From a virus: a stretch of 35,246 bases of DNA. Shown here piece after piece: positions 1-8,180 of the stretch. The first letter of the stretch is position 1; every line of letters begins with the position of its first letter. A program made the translations under genes and the position numbers. The notes below the pieces were generated by a model. The model did no database searches. It had not been told where the DNA came from and worked only from the letters and a program-made list of their open reading frames with translations. Where the stretch lies: the IMG/VR virus record IMGVR_UViG_3300028883_000095, positions 1-35,246 of that record; one strand, written 5' to 3'.

Positions 1-2
1 AA

Positions 3-230
3 AAACTGTCGGACACGGCACTGAGAAACATTTTCGAGGCTGTCGATGACATTTCGGATTTGATCTCCCTGTCTGACGAGGACGAACAGGGTGTTTTGTT
101 GATGTTCGTGTTTTGTCTGGCGATCACAAACCCGTACGTGCAGGGCGAAATATTGAACGGAAAAATCGGATCATTAGAGGATTTTTGCAAATTCGGAATG
201 CAAAAGTCTCCGAGTGAATTTCTAAATTGA
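3..230 (+). CDS. C-terminal part of an unrecognised small protein (5' end outside window)
   Basis: An open frame runs in from the left edge and stops with TGA at 228-230, leaving 75 residues. It is acidic in its first half (several D/E around DLISLSDEDEQ), followed by a hydrophobic stretch (VLLMFVFCLAIT) and a neutral tail. I recognise no family. It is followed after 10 bp by the next + strand gene, so it probably belongs to the same operon. Seen: open frame and codon usage like its neighbours. Inference: small phage accessory protein. Confidence 0.55.
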   Translation, partial: KLSDTALRNIFEAVDDISDLISLSDEDEQGVLLMFVFCLAITNPYVQGEILNGKIGSLEDFCKFGMQKSPSEFLN

Positions 231-240
231 GGGGTATTTT

Positions 241-546
241 ATGGGCGAGTTTATGTTTTGGCTCTTGATTATAATTTTGTACATGGTCGGCGGGGCATTG
301 TTTTGTGTGGCGTACACGGTCGGATTCCCGCAGGACAAGGCTCCGAACTTGGGGTTCATGGTTGTGTTTTGGGTATTTATTGCAATTGCACACATCGGAT
401 TTCAACTTGTCAGCGGGATCGGGAAAACAACGTCAAGGGTGATCCGGGTTTTTGATTCGGCGAAGTCTCCCCGGAGACGCTCCGGGCGGCGGGTGATTGA
501 TTCGAAAACGCGGGTGTACAAAGACAACGGACCGGGGACTGATTAA
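241..546 (+). CDS. Small two-helix membrane protein
   Basis: This 101-residue protein has two hydrophobic segments, at about residues 5-27 and 37-58, followed by a strongly basic C-terminal tail (RRRSGRR near residues 78-84). That layout fits an inner-membrane protein with a cytoplasmic tail. An AGGGG Shine-Dalgarno precedes the ATG. Its stop overlaps the next start as TAATG, so the two are translationally coupled. Two membrane spans plus a charged tail also fit some holins, but no endolysin is nearby, so that is only a possibility. No specific family is recognised. Confidence 0.65.
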   Translation: MGEFMFWLLIIILYMVGGALFCVAYTVGFPQDKAPNLGFMVVFWVFIAIAHIGFQLVSGIGKTTSRVIRVFDSAKSPRRRSGRRVIDSKTRVYKDNGPGTD

Positions 547-830
547 TGTCAAAAAACGAATGCGCTGAATTTATCGTGACGGATGAAAAAGATTTTTTTT
601 CCCGGCTGGAACAGGACGAAAAGTTGTTCGGGACGTTTACTCTCCCGGACGGTCGCGTTGTGTGTGGGTTTCGAAAAATCAAAGGGGCGATGTATGATTC
701 GGAAAAAGGATTCGGGGTATTGTTACATCCTGACGATGTCAGGCACATGATCAACGTCCTGCGCATGGCGCGCCGGGACAGTAGGAAAACAGAGTATGAA
801 CGAAAAAACAAATCCGCCGACGGCGGATGA
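546..830 (+). CDS. Hypothetical protein, 94 residues
   Basis: This small soluble protein starts at the ATG inside the TAATG overlap with the membrane protein gene. The sequence is mixed charged, with a probable beta-rich centre (FGTFTLPDGRVVCGFRK) and a basic C-terminus. No cysteine pairs, signal peptide or membrane segments are seen. The last 35 bp overlap the next gene in another frame. I do not recognise it. Position in an uninterrupted + strand operon upstream of the portal suggests a phage accessory function. Confidence 0.6.
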   Translation: MSKNECAEFIVTDEKDFFSRLEQDEKLFGTFTLPDGRVVCGFRKIKGAMYDSEKGFGVLLHPDDVRHMINVLRMARRDSRKTEYERKNKSADGG

Positions 831-1020
831 TTACGAGTTGATCGAAAAGGTCGAGGGGGATTTATTCACGACGTGTCCGTTGTGTGATCCCCCGCAGTTG
901 ATATACAAGGACAAACTCAAATTGCACAGTGCCGTCGTGCATGGTTTACCGTCGGACGTATTGTTTGCCGACGACGAGAATGAGGACGAGAAACAAACAG
1001 GGGGTGTCATTGAAATATAG
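796..1020 (+). CDS. Small C2H2-type zinc-finger-like protein
   Basis: This 74-residue acidic protein contains CPLC at about residues 28-31 and a downstream H-x4-H pair (HSAVVH) at about residues 44-49. The spacing resembles a single C2H2 zinc finger. The start ATG lies inside the end of the preceding gene. The C-terminal third is very acidic (DDENEDE). Zinc binding is inferred from residue spacing; DNA binding is not demonstrated. It is the last of the small genes before the portal gene. Confidence 0.6.
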   Translation: MNEKTNPPTADDYELIEKVEGDLFTTCPLCDPPQLIYKDKLKLHSAVVHGLPSDVLFADDENEDEKQTGGVIEI

Positions 1021-1055
1021 TACAATTGCGAGCATATGCGCAAAGAGGGAAAACA

Positions 1056-2606
1056 ATGAAAGAATTATTTCGAACAACACACTCGAATGCTCCAAAATTT
1101 ATACTGCCGGAAGCAAAGACACGTCCCGAAGATTATCCGCCCGAATATGTTGAGCAAATGGGGATCGATCTCGATGAGGCGATCGCTCGACAGGCGGCAA
1201 AACTCTCGGCGGAAACCCGGAAAAGCGTCAACCTGTTCGAGACAGGTCGATCAGTTGCAGGGTCCGGCGGTCAAAAATTCACTCAGCGAAGATTTAAAAA
1301 TCGCGTAAGTACATTGAAAAATCTCTCCGAATCGGCGATCCCTTCCCGTGCGATCAGTATTGTCCGGGGCGGCATCGGGAATCTTGAATACATTATCCGC
1401 CCGAAAAACAGCAACCTCAAACCGACAGAGGTCGCGGCATACGAAAAGAGCATTCAAACGGTGAGGAAAGTCATCGACACTCCGAATGCGACCGACGACA
1501 ATCTCTCCGCATTCCTCGGACAGATCGTCGAGGACATTCTCGTTTTTGATGCAGGGTGTTTTGAGTATGTCCCGAAACCGAAATTTTCAAACGGGATTTT
1601 GTCTCTTGAAGTCGTTCCCGGATATTCAATCGCACAGTCGGGGGTTTGGCAGGGAGACCCGAAAGCGATCCGTTGGGCGCAGGTTGTCGAGGGAGTGCCG
1701 AGAGTGCATTTCCGGGATGAACAACTCGAATATATCATGATGAGAAAAAGGTCGTGGACTCCGCACGGATTCTCGAAACTCGAAACGGCAATGGAAATCC
1801 TCGACGCGTTTTTCAGTGTGTCATCGTTTCAGAGGGCGACCGCGTCCGAGGCGTTCCCGCCGTTTCTGGTTTGGTTGGGGGACAACGTCGGCGATGCCGA
1901 GATGAGACAAATGCGCTCGTTTTGGGACATGGAATTAAAAGGACGAGGCACGCCTGCGTTTTGGGCGAACACCGGGAAACCGGAAGTGATCAGTTTGAAA
2001 CCTCACACTGACGACGGTTTGTTCCTGAAATACACAGAATTGTTGATCCGGGTCATTGCGTTTGTTTTTGATTTGAAACCGCAGGATTTCGGCATCGAGA
2101 GGGATGTCAACAGGTCAACCGCAGAGGTCGCGCAGTCCGCCTCGGTTGCCGAGGCTGTCAAACCTCTCGCTCAAATGATCGCGGCGAAATGCAACACTCG
2201 CGTCCTGCCGAAAATTGCCGAGATTACAGGCGACGAAAAAATTCTCGAACTTGAGTTTTTTTGGTCGAACGTTGATCCCCGTGATTTGAAACAAGAGAGC
2301 GAGATCATCCGGGGGAACACGGAACACGACATCCTGAAAATGGACGAGGCTCGTGCGATGCTCGATCTCCCGCCTCTCCCGAACGGGATCGGACAACTGT
2401 CCCTGAGTGCTTATCGTGAGGTCGTCAAATTCAATCCCGAACTCGCTGTCGATGAGGTGACGAGAAAATTGCTGTTCGGCGAGGATCTGGAAAAGGACGA
2501 CGGAGTCGACCGGGATGAGGCGAATGTCGGAGAAACGGAATCCGAGACGGATGACAAAAAGGCGGTCGAAAATATTCTCAACGGGGGAGACCCCGCTGAC
2601 GGCTAA
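1056..2606 (+). CDS. Phage portal protein
   Basis: The 516-residue product is the expected size for a portal, the dodecameric ring at the capsid vertex through which DNA passes and onto which the tail is attached. The stretch around KPQDFGIERDVNRSTAEVAQ resembles the conserved portal segment in which a helix is followed by an N-R-S/A-T-A-E motif. The N-terminal half has an aromatic and proline-rich wing-like pattern, and the last about 50 residues are acidic. I chose ATG 1056 because AGAGGG lies 6 nt upstream; an in-frame TTG at 1026 lacks such a site. The MuF head protein follows, as is usual. No terminase is in the window, so it probably lies to the left. The portal call rests on motif, length and context. 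Confidence 0.8.
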   Translation: MKELFRTTHSNAPKFILPEAKTRPEDYPPEYVEQMGIDLDEAIARQAAKLSAETRKSVNLFETGRSVAGSGGQKFTQRRFKNRVSTLKNLSESAIPSRAISIVRGGIGNLEYIIRPKNSNLKPTEVAAYEKSIQTVRKVIDTPNATDDNLSAFLGQIVEDILVFDAGCFEYVPKPKFSNGILSLEVVPGYSIAQSGVWQGDPKAIRWAQVVEGVPRVHFRDEQLEYIMMRKRSWTPHGFSKLETAMEILDAFFSVSSFQRATASEAFPPFLVWLGDNVGDAEMRQMRSFWDMELKGRGTPAFWANTGKPEVISLKPHTDDGLFLKYTELLIRVIAFVFDLKPQDFGIERDVNRSTAEVAQSASVAEAVKPLAQMIAAKCNTRVLPKIAEITGDEKILELEFFWSNVDPRDLKQESEIIRGNTEHDILKMDEARAMLDLPPLPNGIGQLSLSAYREVVKFNPELAVDEVTRKLLFGEDLEKDDGVDRDEANVGETESETDDKKAVENILNGGDPADG

Positions 2607-2613
2607 AATTAAG

Positions 2614-2690
2614 GCACAGGGCGCGACTTTGAGAGGGTTGATGTAAACATATTCGGACGGGTCAAAGTCTCGTCAGAAACGATCCTGTGC
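2614..2690 (+). other. Nested inverted repeats in the portal-MuF gap
   Basis: The 109-bp gap between portal and MuF gene contains two nested perfect inverted repeats. The outer pair is GCACAGG (2614-2620) with CCTGTGC (2684-2690). The inner pair is GACTTTGA (2625-2632) with TCAAAGTC (2662-2669). Together they could fold a long stem-loop ending 25 nt before the MuF start codon. No T-run follows, so it is not an ordinary terminator. A role in mRNA processing or in limiting MuF translation is inference only. Confidence 0.5.
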
Positions 2691-2715
2691 GGTTTATGAC
2701 GGGTTTTGACGACAT

Positions 2716-5700
2716 ATGCGCAAACTGAGAATAAAAGCACAGGGATTCCCGAAACTCTCCGTTGCTGAAAAGCGTCGTCGAGAGAGAGCATACGACGAGA
2801 TATGGTCGGAGATCGAAACCGAGATCGAAAAGTTTCACGACCTGATCGCGAAAGAGGCTCTCGCCGAACTGCGCGAACTCGAAAAACTCTTTCCTATGTT
2901 GCGCCGTCTCGCGCCTGAAATCTCCGCGTCATCGACAGATCAATCCCTCGCAAGGCTCAACGCCGCCGCGACGGGGCAAGCGTATCAGGACGCGCTGAAC
3001 ATGAACCTGTCGACGATTCAATTGAAACGCGGCGACACATTTGAGACGAGGGTGTCCGGCACTCTCGGCAAGGCGAGCGAAAAATTCAGTGCGACAGCGA
3101 CGACTCGCCTCGGATACAAATCCGTCGGGTATCCCCGCGCGATGAACTCATGGTTGAACAACCGTGTCCCGGAGATCGTCGAAAAGATCAGCAACGATCG
3201 CAAAAAATCAATATTTCAAACGGTCGCTCGCGGTGCGCGGAGAGGTGAAACGATCAACGAGATCGAGAATCGCGTCCGTTCAAAATATGACACTTTCGCC
3301 CGATCAACATCCGCCGGGATCGCCCGGACAGAGATCGGATTTATTCACGCTCGGTCGGAGTGGATCTCAATCAAGGCTCTCGGAATTGACCCGAAAACTC
3401 TCGACAAAATCTGGTTGTCTTCCCGCGACATGAGGGTCCGCGGATTGCGTAAAGGGGACAAGGCGCATCACAACACAATGGACGGACAGCGTCGGAGATT
3501 CGATCAACGATTTTCGAACGGATTGATGTATCCGAGAGAGGCGGGACAGTCGGCGAGAGAGGTGATCAACTGTCGGTGTGTCCTGTTGTTCGAACGTGTC
3601 GGCAAAATGCGCAGGGTTGACCCCGGCAAGTTCAACACGCGAACGACCGTCCCGTTCAATCAGTTCGGGGACAAGTGGATCGACAACGGACTCCCGTCAT
3701 CGATAATTTTGCCGGAAGAATTGATCGAGGCTCTCGATCCGTTGATCCGGGACGATGTTCTCGACGCGGCGAGGGTGTTATTCGACAAAGGGAAACTCGC
3801 CGAGCCTGAGTTGTCCTCGTTGTTTCAAGAGATCGCGAAACTCGAAAACGGAGAGATTCATCATTTCGCGACTCGTCTCAAATCCCGGAAAAGCATCATT
3901 TCAAAACTCGGTCGAATTATGGACGAAAAAGGAATGAACTTGTCGCAGGCGATCGACGACATTCGGGATATTAATCGATACACAATGGTTTTCAAACACG
4001 AGTCGTTCACAAAGAACGCAACCTCGGCAATCAAAAAATTCGACGAGAAAGGTTGGAAACTGTTCAAGGCGAACAACTCATTCGACGATGATATGTATCA
4101 CGGTTACAACACATGGTTCGTCAAAGACGGTCAATACATCGAGGTTCAATTCCATACTCCGACGAGTATCAAAATCAAAGATCCCTCGCACAAATTATTT
4201 TCAAAGTCGCGGGAGTTGGCAAAGGGATCGGCGGAGCGCAAGGCACTCGAAGATCAGATCCGGGATCTGTGGAAAAAGGACGTACTCCCGGACAACTGGC
4301 AGGCATTGCCGAAACCGGGACAGGTGATCGACGACGTTGTGAAAAAGGTTGATGATGTGGTCACAAAGATCGATGATGTCGTTGTGAAAAACGATGTGTT
4401 GTTACCGAAAACCGCGGATCAATGGACTGATGACGCTGTTGCGAATTATCAAAAAGAGGTTCGGAAGTTACGCGAAACAAATCTCGCGAGGCAGAAAGTG
4501 TTTGATCTGGATACAGGTGAACCTCTTAAAAACTACACGGATGTCGGGAAAGGGAATAAAAAATATTTAAAGATCAGCAAGTCTCCCGACGGTACTCCGT
4601 TTAATTCGCAGGATTGGAAAGCATTCACACAGTACGACAATTTCAAAGAGATGAGGGTGATCACGTCAGAGGGAGAATACATTGTCACGAAACCCCCGTC
4701 AGGTTTCGCATTCTCGGCGAACGACATCGAGCGAATGTATCTCGATTTAGTTGATGAGGTTTTCTTTGAGTGGAAAGACATTGAGACAACGACAAAAATG
4801 ATAATGGACGAGGTCAACAAGAGGCTGGCGGCAAAGGTTGGAACTCAGTTCACGTTTGAGGTCAAACCCGCGGCGTTCCGGGTGTACGATTTACTCGACA
4901 ATATTGACGATTTGAAAATGGTCAAAATGCCGACGGGTGTCCTCGATGCGAAACAAGCAAAATTGATGGAAGGGTACGCGGACGATATTTCCAAAAAACT
5001 TTTGGAAGTCGACGACCTGAAACCTGTCATCGGACAATTTGATGATCCGGCGGATTATCAGGCGGCTCTCGCGGAGTGGACGCAATACAAACAGGAACTC
5101 AAAAGCACGTTCCGCGCAATCAAGGACGGACAATCGGTCGGAGAGGGTGCGTCAATTGTTGTCAATGCCGAGAACAAGGCGGTCGGTGCGTTGTCATATA
5201 CAGAGGCGCAAGCGGGGGAAAGTCTGTACGTAACAAACATCGGCGGCACACAAAACGGGTTGATGAAACACTTAGTCCGAGAGGCTGTCGAGGAATCATT
5301 CGAACAGAGCGCAAAAGGTGCGGTCAGGATGTATCCGCACATGATGGGATACGACGACATTGATGATCTGTTGCGCTCGCTTGGGTTCACCGAGACGGGC
5401 GGTCAATGGTCGTTGACATCGGTGAACGCTGAAAAACTCCGAAAGACTATTCAAAAGATCGGTCGTTTGAATATGTCAACACTGTATGAAGACGTTCTCT
5501 CTGCACTCGATGACGGGGTTCATTACATCGGGAAACGGGCGTTGCACAGTGCCGACGACAAGGAAATGCTCGAAGCGATCAACACAACATTGACGCGAAA
5601 AATAGATGACGGGTACGAACAATTGCGCCTGTTAGATGAGGGATCGGACGCATACAAGGCGGTCGAAGCTGACCTCAACGCGTGGCTCAAAATGAAACAA

Positions 5701-6774
5701 GCCGTCGGAGATGTGAGCGGCATCAATTCCGACTCCCTCGCGTTCATGATGAGCAACGGAAACGTGACGGGCGCGGTGCAATATGGGGATGTTCTCGGAC
5801 ACGTCAACCGAATGAGAATTAATCGACTGATCAAGGTCAGCGATGCCGGGGAAGACGTTTTCGAGGCATTGTTGCACAGGGTGATTGACACCTCGATCGC
5901 GACAAATCAACAGGGGACATTGCTTGTCAATTTCGCGTTCGACAACACTATCAAAGACGCGAAATCTGTTGTCGGCAAATTCTATAAAAAAGTTGGGTTC
6001 AAAAGGATAACGTCGGGACCGTATAAAGACAATATGTATCTGAAATCATACAAGGGTCTCAAATACAACGGGGTCGAGGTTGACACGTTTGTCCCGGCGA
6101 AGACGCTCGACGAGGCTCACGATTTCGCGAGGTTGCATTTCGGGACCGAAAAGTTTGAGACATCAATCAACCTCGATGCGTGGAACGTCGTGAACGAGGA
6201 ATTATTTAAACAAAAAAAGTCGTGGGACTTCACATTGCGGACAATCGGAGATGCGGACCCGACAGCGTACGCAAGCGCAAATCAGGTATCAATGAATTTC
6301 AACCCGATGTTTTTCAACAACCCCGAATTTATGCTCGAAAAATTGAAAAACAATGTATACACAGGTTTTCATCCGATCGGCGGGGATACAATGCAGGCAG
6401 TCGTTCAGCATGAACTCGGACACGTCCTCTCGCTCGACGAGTTGTATTACGGATCATCCCGTTTCAAAAAAATAATTAAGGATATGTATTCCGAATACCG
6501 TCTTGAATTTAATCGGATAATGGTGAAATCGTCGCAGAGGACGGGATCGATGTCGATCAAAACGAACATGACGCACACGTACTCGTTGCAAAATGCGGAC
6601 GAATTGACGGACGAATTGCGTGAAATGCTTGTATCGACGTATGCTCTCAAAGAACCCGCCGAGTTCATCGCCGAGGCGTTCTCAATGGCACTCAGTGCCG
6701 AAAACCCGACACCGTACGCGCAAAAGGTGTATGACTTGATGATCAAGTATTTGCAGAACACGCCGAGGCATTGA
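2716..6774 (+). CDS. Giant MuF-type minor head protein with RelA/SpoT-like, GNAT-like and zincin domains
   Basis: This 1352-residue protein starts with a phage Mu gpF / SPP1 gp7-type minor head domain (about residues 1-300). It ends in the family's hallmark cysteine motif NCRC (C286, C288), preceded by the basic GQRRRFDQRFSNG region. Residues about 384-525 look like a RelA/SpoT nucleotidyltransferase: RLKSRKSIISKL, DIRDINRYT (D418, R421), YHGYN (461-465) and EVQFHT (476-481). A linker of three 7-residue DDVVxKx repeats follows. Residues about 790-905 and 1005-1100 each resemble GNAT acetyltransferase cores (AVGALSY at 822-828; FYKKVGF at 1089-1095). The C-terminus is a zinc metalloprotease: HELGH at 1232-1236 and a downstream EFIAE at 1316-1320. 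MuF proteins are carried inside the capsid and are known to be fused to polymorphic toxin domains. The start ATG has only a weak ribosome site. Confidence is high for MuF and zincin, good for RelA/SpoT-like, moderate for GNAT. Confidence 0.85.
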   Translation: MRKLRIKAQGFPKLSVAEKRRRERAYDEIWSEIETEIEKFHDLIAKEALAELRELEKLFPMLRRLAPEISASSTDQSLARLNAAATGQAYQDALNMNLSTIQLKRGDTFETRVSGTLGKASEKFSATATTRLGYKSVGYPRAMNSWLNNRVPEIVEKISNDRKKSIFQTVARGARRGETINEIENRVRSKYDTFARSTSAGIARTEIGFIHARSEWISIKALGIDPKTLDKIWLSSRDMRVRGLRKGDKAHHNTMDGQRRRFDQRFSNGLMYPREAGQSAREVINCRCVLLFERVGKMRRVDPGKFNTRTTVPFNQFGDKWIDNGLPSSIILPEELIEALDPLIRDDVLDAARVLFDKGKLAEPELSSLFQEIAKLENGEIHHFATRLKSRKSIISKLGRIMDEKGMNLSQAIDDIRDINRYTMVFKHESFTKNATSAIKKFDEKGWKLFKANNSFDDDMYHGYNTWFVKDGQYIEVQFHTPTSIKIKDPSHKLFSKSRELAKGSAERKALEDQIRDLWKKDVLPDNWQALPKPGQVIDDVVKKVDDVVTKIDDVVVKNDVLLPKTADQWTDDAVANYQKEVRKLRETNLARQKVFDLDTGEPLKNYTDVGKGNKKYLKISKSPDGTPFNSQDWKAFTQYDNFKEMRVITSEGEYIVTKPPSGFAFSANDIERMYLDLVDEVFFEWKDIETTTKMIMDEVNKRLAAKVGTQFTFEVKPAAFRVYDLLDNIDDLKMVKMPTGVLDAKQAKLMEGYADDISKKLLEVDDLKPVIGQFDDPADYQAALAEWTQYKQELKSTFRAIKDGQSVGEGASIVVNAENKAVGALSYTEAQAGESLYVTNIGGTQNGLMKHLVREAVEESFEQSAKGAVRMYPHMMGYDDIDDLLRSLGFTETGGQWSLTSVNAEKLRKTIQKIGRLNMSTLYEDVLSALDDGVHYIGKRALHSADDKEMLEAINTTLTRKIDDGYEQLRLLDEGSDAYKAVEADLNAWLKMKQAVGDVSGINSDSLAFMMSNGNVTGAVQYGDVLGHVNRMRINRLIKVSDAGEDVFEALLHRVIDTSIATNQQGTLLVNFAFDNTIKDAKSVVGKFYKKVGFKRITSGPYKDNMYLKSYKGLKYNGVEVDTFVPAKTLDEAHDFARLHFGTEKFETSINLDAWNVVNEELFKQKKSWDFTLRTIGDADPTAYASANQVSMNFNPMFFNNPEFMLEKLKNNVYTGFHPIGGDTMQAVVQHELGHVLSLDELYYGSSRFKKIIKDMYSEYRLEFNRIMVKSSQRTGSMSIKTNMTHTYSLQNADELTDELREMLVSTYALKEPAEFIAEAFSMALSAENPTPYAQKVYDLMIKYLQNTPRH

Positions 6775-6813
6775 GCAAACGGTGCATAAAGTACAAGAGG
6801 AAAGAGGTGACAA

Positions 6814-7026
6814 ATGCAACCGATAAATGAGCCGCAGTGTTTTGACTGCAAGTTTTTTCACAATGATCTCTCGTTGAGTCATGACCCGATGAACGGGTTT
6901 TCGTGTGACGCATTCCCTGCCGGGATTCCTGACGAGATAATCAACGGGAGTCACGATCACAAAAAGCCGTTCCCGAATGATCAGGGGATTCGATTCGAAA
7001 AAGCCGACGAGGTGTCGATCAAATGA
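6814..7026 (+). CDS. Small cysteine-motif protein, MuF-neighbour family
   Basis: This 70-residue protein contains CFDCKFF (about residues 9-15), a later C-D-A-F-P-A-G-I-P motif, and a D-Q-G-I-R-F-E segment. That pattern recurs in small phage proteins found next to portal and minor head genes. Three cysteines and several histidines suggest metal binding. AAAGAGGTGAC gives a strong Shine-Dalgarno before the ATG. Its stop overlaps the next start as ATGA. Function is unknown. The family resemblance is from memory and the metal site is inferred. Confidence 0.7.
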   Translation: MQPINEPQCFDCKFFHNDLSLSHDPMNGFSCDAFPAGIPDEIINGSHDHKKPFPNDQGIRFEKADEVSIK

Positions 7027-7370
7027 TCAAAGGGAAGAAACAAACAAAAATCGTCACTCGATTTTTTGTCAAGGATGTCCCGCTCCGCATTGTTCGGCGA
7101 TATGAGAACGGCGACGATGTGCGGACGGAACGATTCAACGAAAGAGGGTACGAGTGGGTCGACGCGGGCGGTTTGTATTTGAGTATTGTCGGCATGGGGG
7201 GCGATTGCGATTTCGCTGAGTTGACTCTCAAAGAGGCTCGCGAGATCATTGGGGTGATTATCCCGGAGCATTTCACGAGAGCCGACAAATATTTGTTCAA
7301 GGATCTCCCCGATCCTGAGAAAGCGAAAAAGGTCGTCCCGAAAAACAACAGCGAGAAAAAATTGAGGTGA
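7023..7370 (+). CDS. Hypothetical protein, 115 residues
   Basis: This soluble protein begins in the ATGA overlap with the preceding gene. It shows a mixed alpha/beta pattern, with a beta-rich first half (IVTRFFVKDVPLRIVRR) and a lysine-rich C-terminus. No motifs, membrane segments or signal peptide are seen. Its stop TGA (7368-7370) lies within the ribosome-binding site of the following glycosyltransferase, so the two are probably translationally coupled. I do not recognise it. Confidence 0.65.
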   Translation: MIKGKKQTKIVTRFFVKDVPLRIVRRYENGDDVRTERFNERGYEWVDAGGLYLSIVGMGGDCDFAELTLKEAREIIGVIIPEHFTRADKYLFKDLPDPEKAKKVVPKNNSEKKLR

Positions 7371-7372
7371 GC

Positions 7373-8038
7373 ATGGTCAACGGAGTCGTGTGTGTTTGTT
7401 CGAGAGGTTTGATAATGTCGCAGACTGCCGAGGCGATTGATCGGAATAAGATCAACGCGCGGGGACGTTGGATCACAGAATACACTCACGATCTCCCGAT
7501 CCCGGACGCACAAAACACAATCGTCGACAACGCGCTGAAACACTCCCCGACGTGGATCTGGTTTGTCGAAGAGGATGTCGTCCCGCCGGACGATGCTCTC
7601 TTGAACATGGTTGACTGTGCAGTTTCCGAGAGATCCCCGGTTGTCTCCGCATGGTACAACCTCGATAATGGGTCTCGGTCCGTGCTGTTGAATGACAACG
7701 CCGAATTGTTGTTCGCAGGTTTGGGCTGTCTGTTGATTCACAGGTCGGTTTTTGAAAAGATGACGAAACCATATTTTCGCACCGACACCTCGTGGACGGT
7801 CTCCCCGGAAGAGGGGAAATTGATCCGACAGTTCGATGTCGCCGACTCGATCAAATACGGAAAACAGGACATTCACTTTTTCGGAATTCTGGAAGAGTTG
7901 CAGATCAAACGAGTTTTTCTCGATGTGCATTGTTTACATCTCGCCGTCAAAAAATGGGGGGCTGAAAACAACAATCACGGGGCGCATAAATTGCGGCTCA
8001 AAGGAACTCGTATCACTCCGCCGACTGACGATTTGTGA
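7373..8038 (+). CDS. GT-A-like glycosyltransferase, EED type (copy 1)
   Basis: This 221-residue protein looks like a short GT-A fold glycosyltransferase. It has an N-terminal strand with SRG, an EAIDR segment, LPIP, and an acidic EED triad (residues 66-68, in WFVEEDV) where GT-A enzymes place the metal-binding DxD. It then has a glycine-rich GLGCLLIHR segment and a C-terminal YGKQDIHFF. It is clearly related to the protein at 20492-21148, which shares all of these landmarks. I chose ATG 7373 because GAGG lies 5 nt upstream; GTG 7367 has no such site. Donor and acceptor are unknown. It could modify a virion protein, given its place between MuF and capsid genes. The fold assignment is by motif only. 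Confidence 0.65.
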   Translation: MVNGVVCVCSRGLIMSQTAEAIDRNKINARGRWITEYTHDLPIPDAQNTIVDNALKHSPTWIWFVEEDVVPPDDALLNMVDCAVSERSPVVSAWYNLDNGSRSVLLNDNAELLFAGLGCLLIHRSVFEKMTKPYFRTDTSWTVSPEEGKLIRQFDVADSIKYGKQDIHFFGILEELQIKRVFLDVHCLHLAVKKWGAENNNHGAHKLRLKGTRITPPTDDL

Positions 8039-8076
8039 ACACCTGAAACCCGTCGAATTTTTTTTAAATTATTTTT

Positions 8077-8094
8077 TTGGCACGGAAATTGCTT
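8077..8094 (+). promoter_or_regulatory. Sigma-54 (RpoN) -24/-12 promoter
   Basis: TTGGCACGGAAATTGCTT matches the sigma-54 consensus TGGCACG-N4-TTGC exactly, with GG at 8079-8080 and GC at 8091-8092 separated by the required 10 bp. It points toward the capsid genes, with a predicted start near 8104 and about 315 nt of leader before the 8421 start. Sigma-54 promoters need an AAA+ enhancer-binding protein; none is encoded in the window, so a host activator would be required. Confidence 0.75.
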
Positions 8095-8161
8095 GTAGTT
8101 TTTTTCTGATTTTGTCCTCGTAAGTTTTTTAAAATCAACACTTTAAAATCGGACTCACAGA

Positions 8162-8180
8162 ATCGCTCTCACGCGACTTT
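8162..8180 (+). repeat. Repeated element, copy A (core only)
   Basis: ATCGCTCTCACGCGACTTT is identical over 19 bp to the core of the copy at 15434-15473. The left arm that forms a stem in the other copies is not preserved here, so this may be a decayed or partial copy. It lies downstream of the sigma-54 promoter in the long non-coding gap. Confidence 0.6.

Noticed and set aside
7019-7930. Long open frame on the minus strand (303 codons)
   Set aside because: It is antisense to two well-supported coupled + strand genes, has no recognisable domain, and arises from codon bias.
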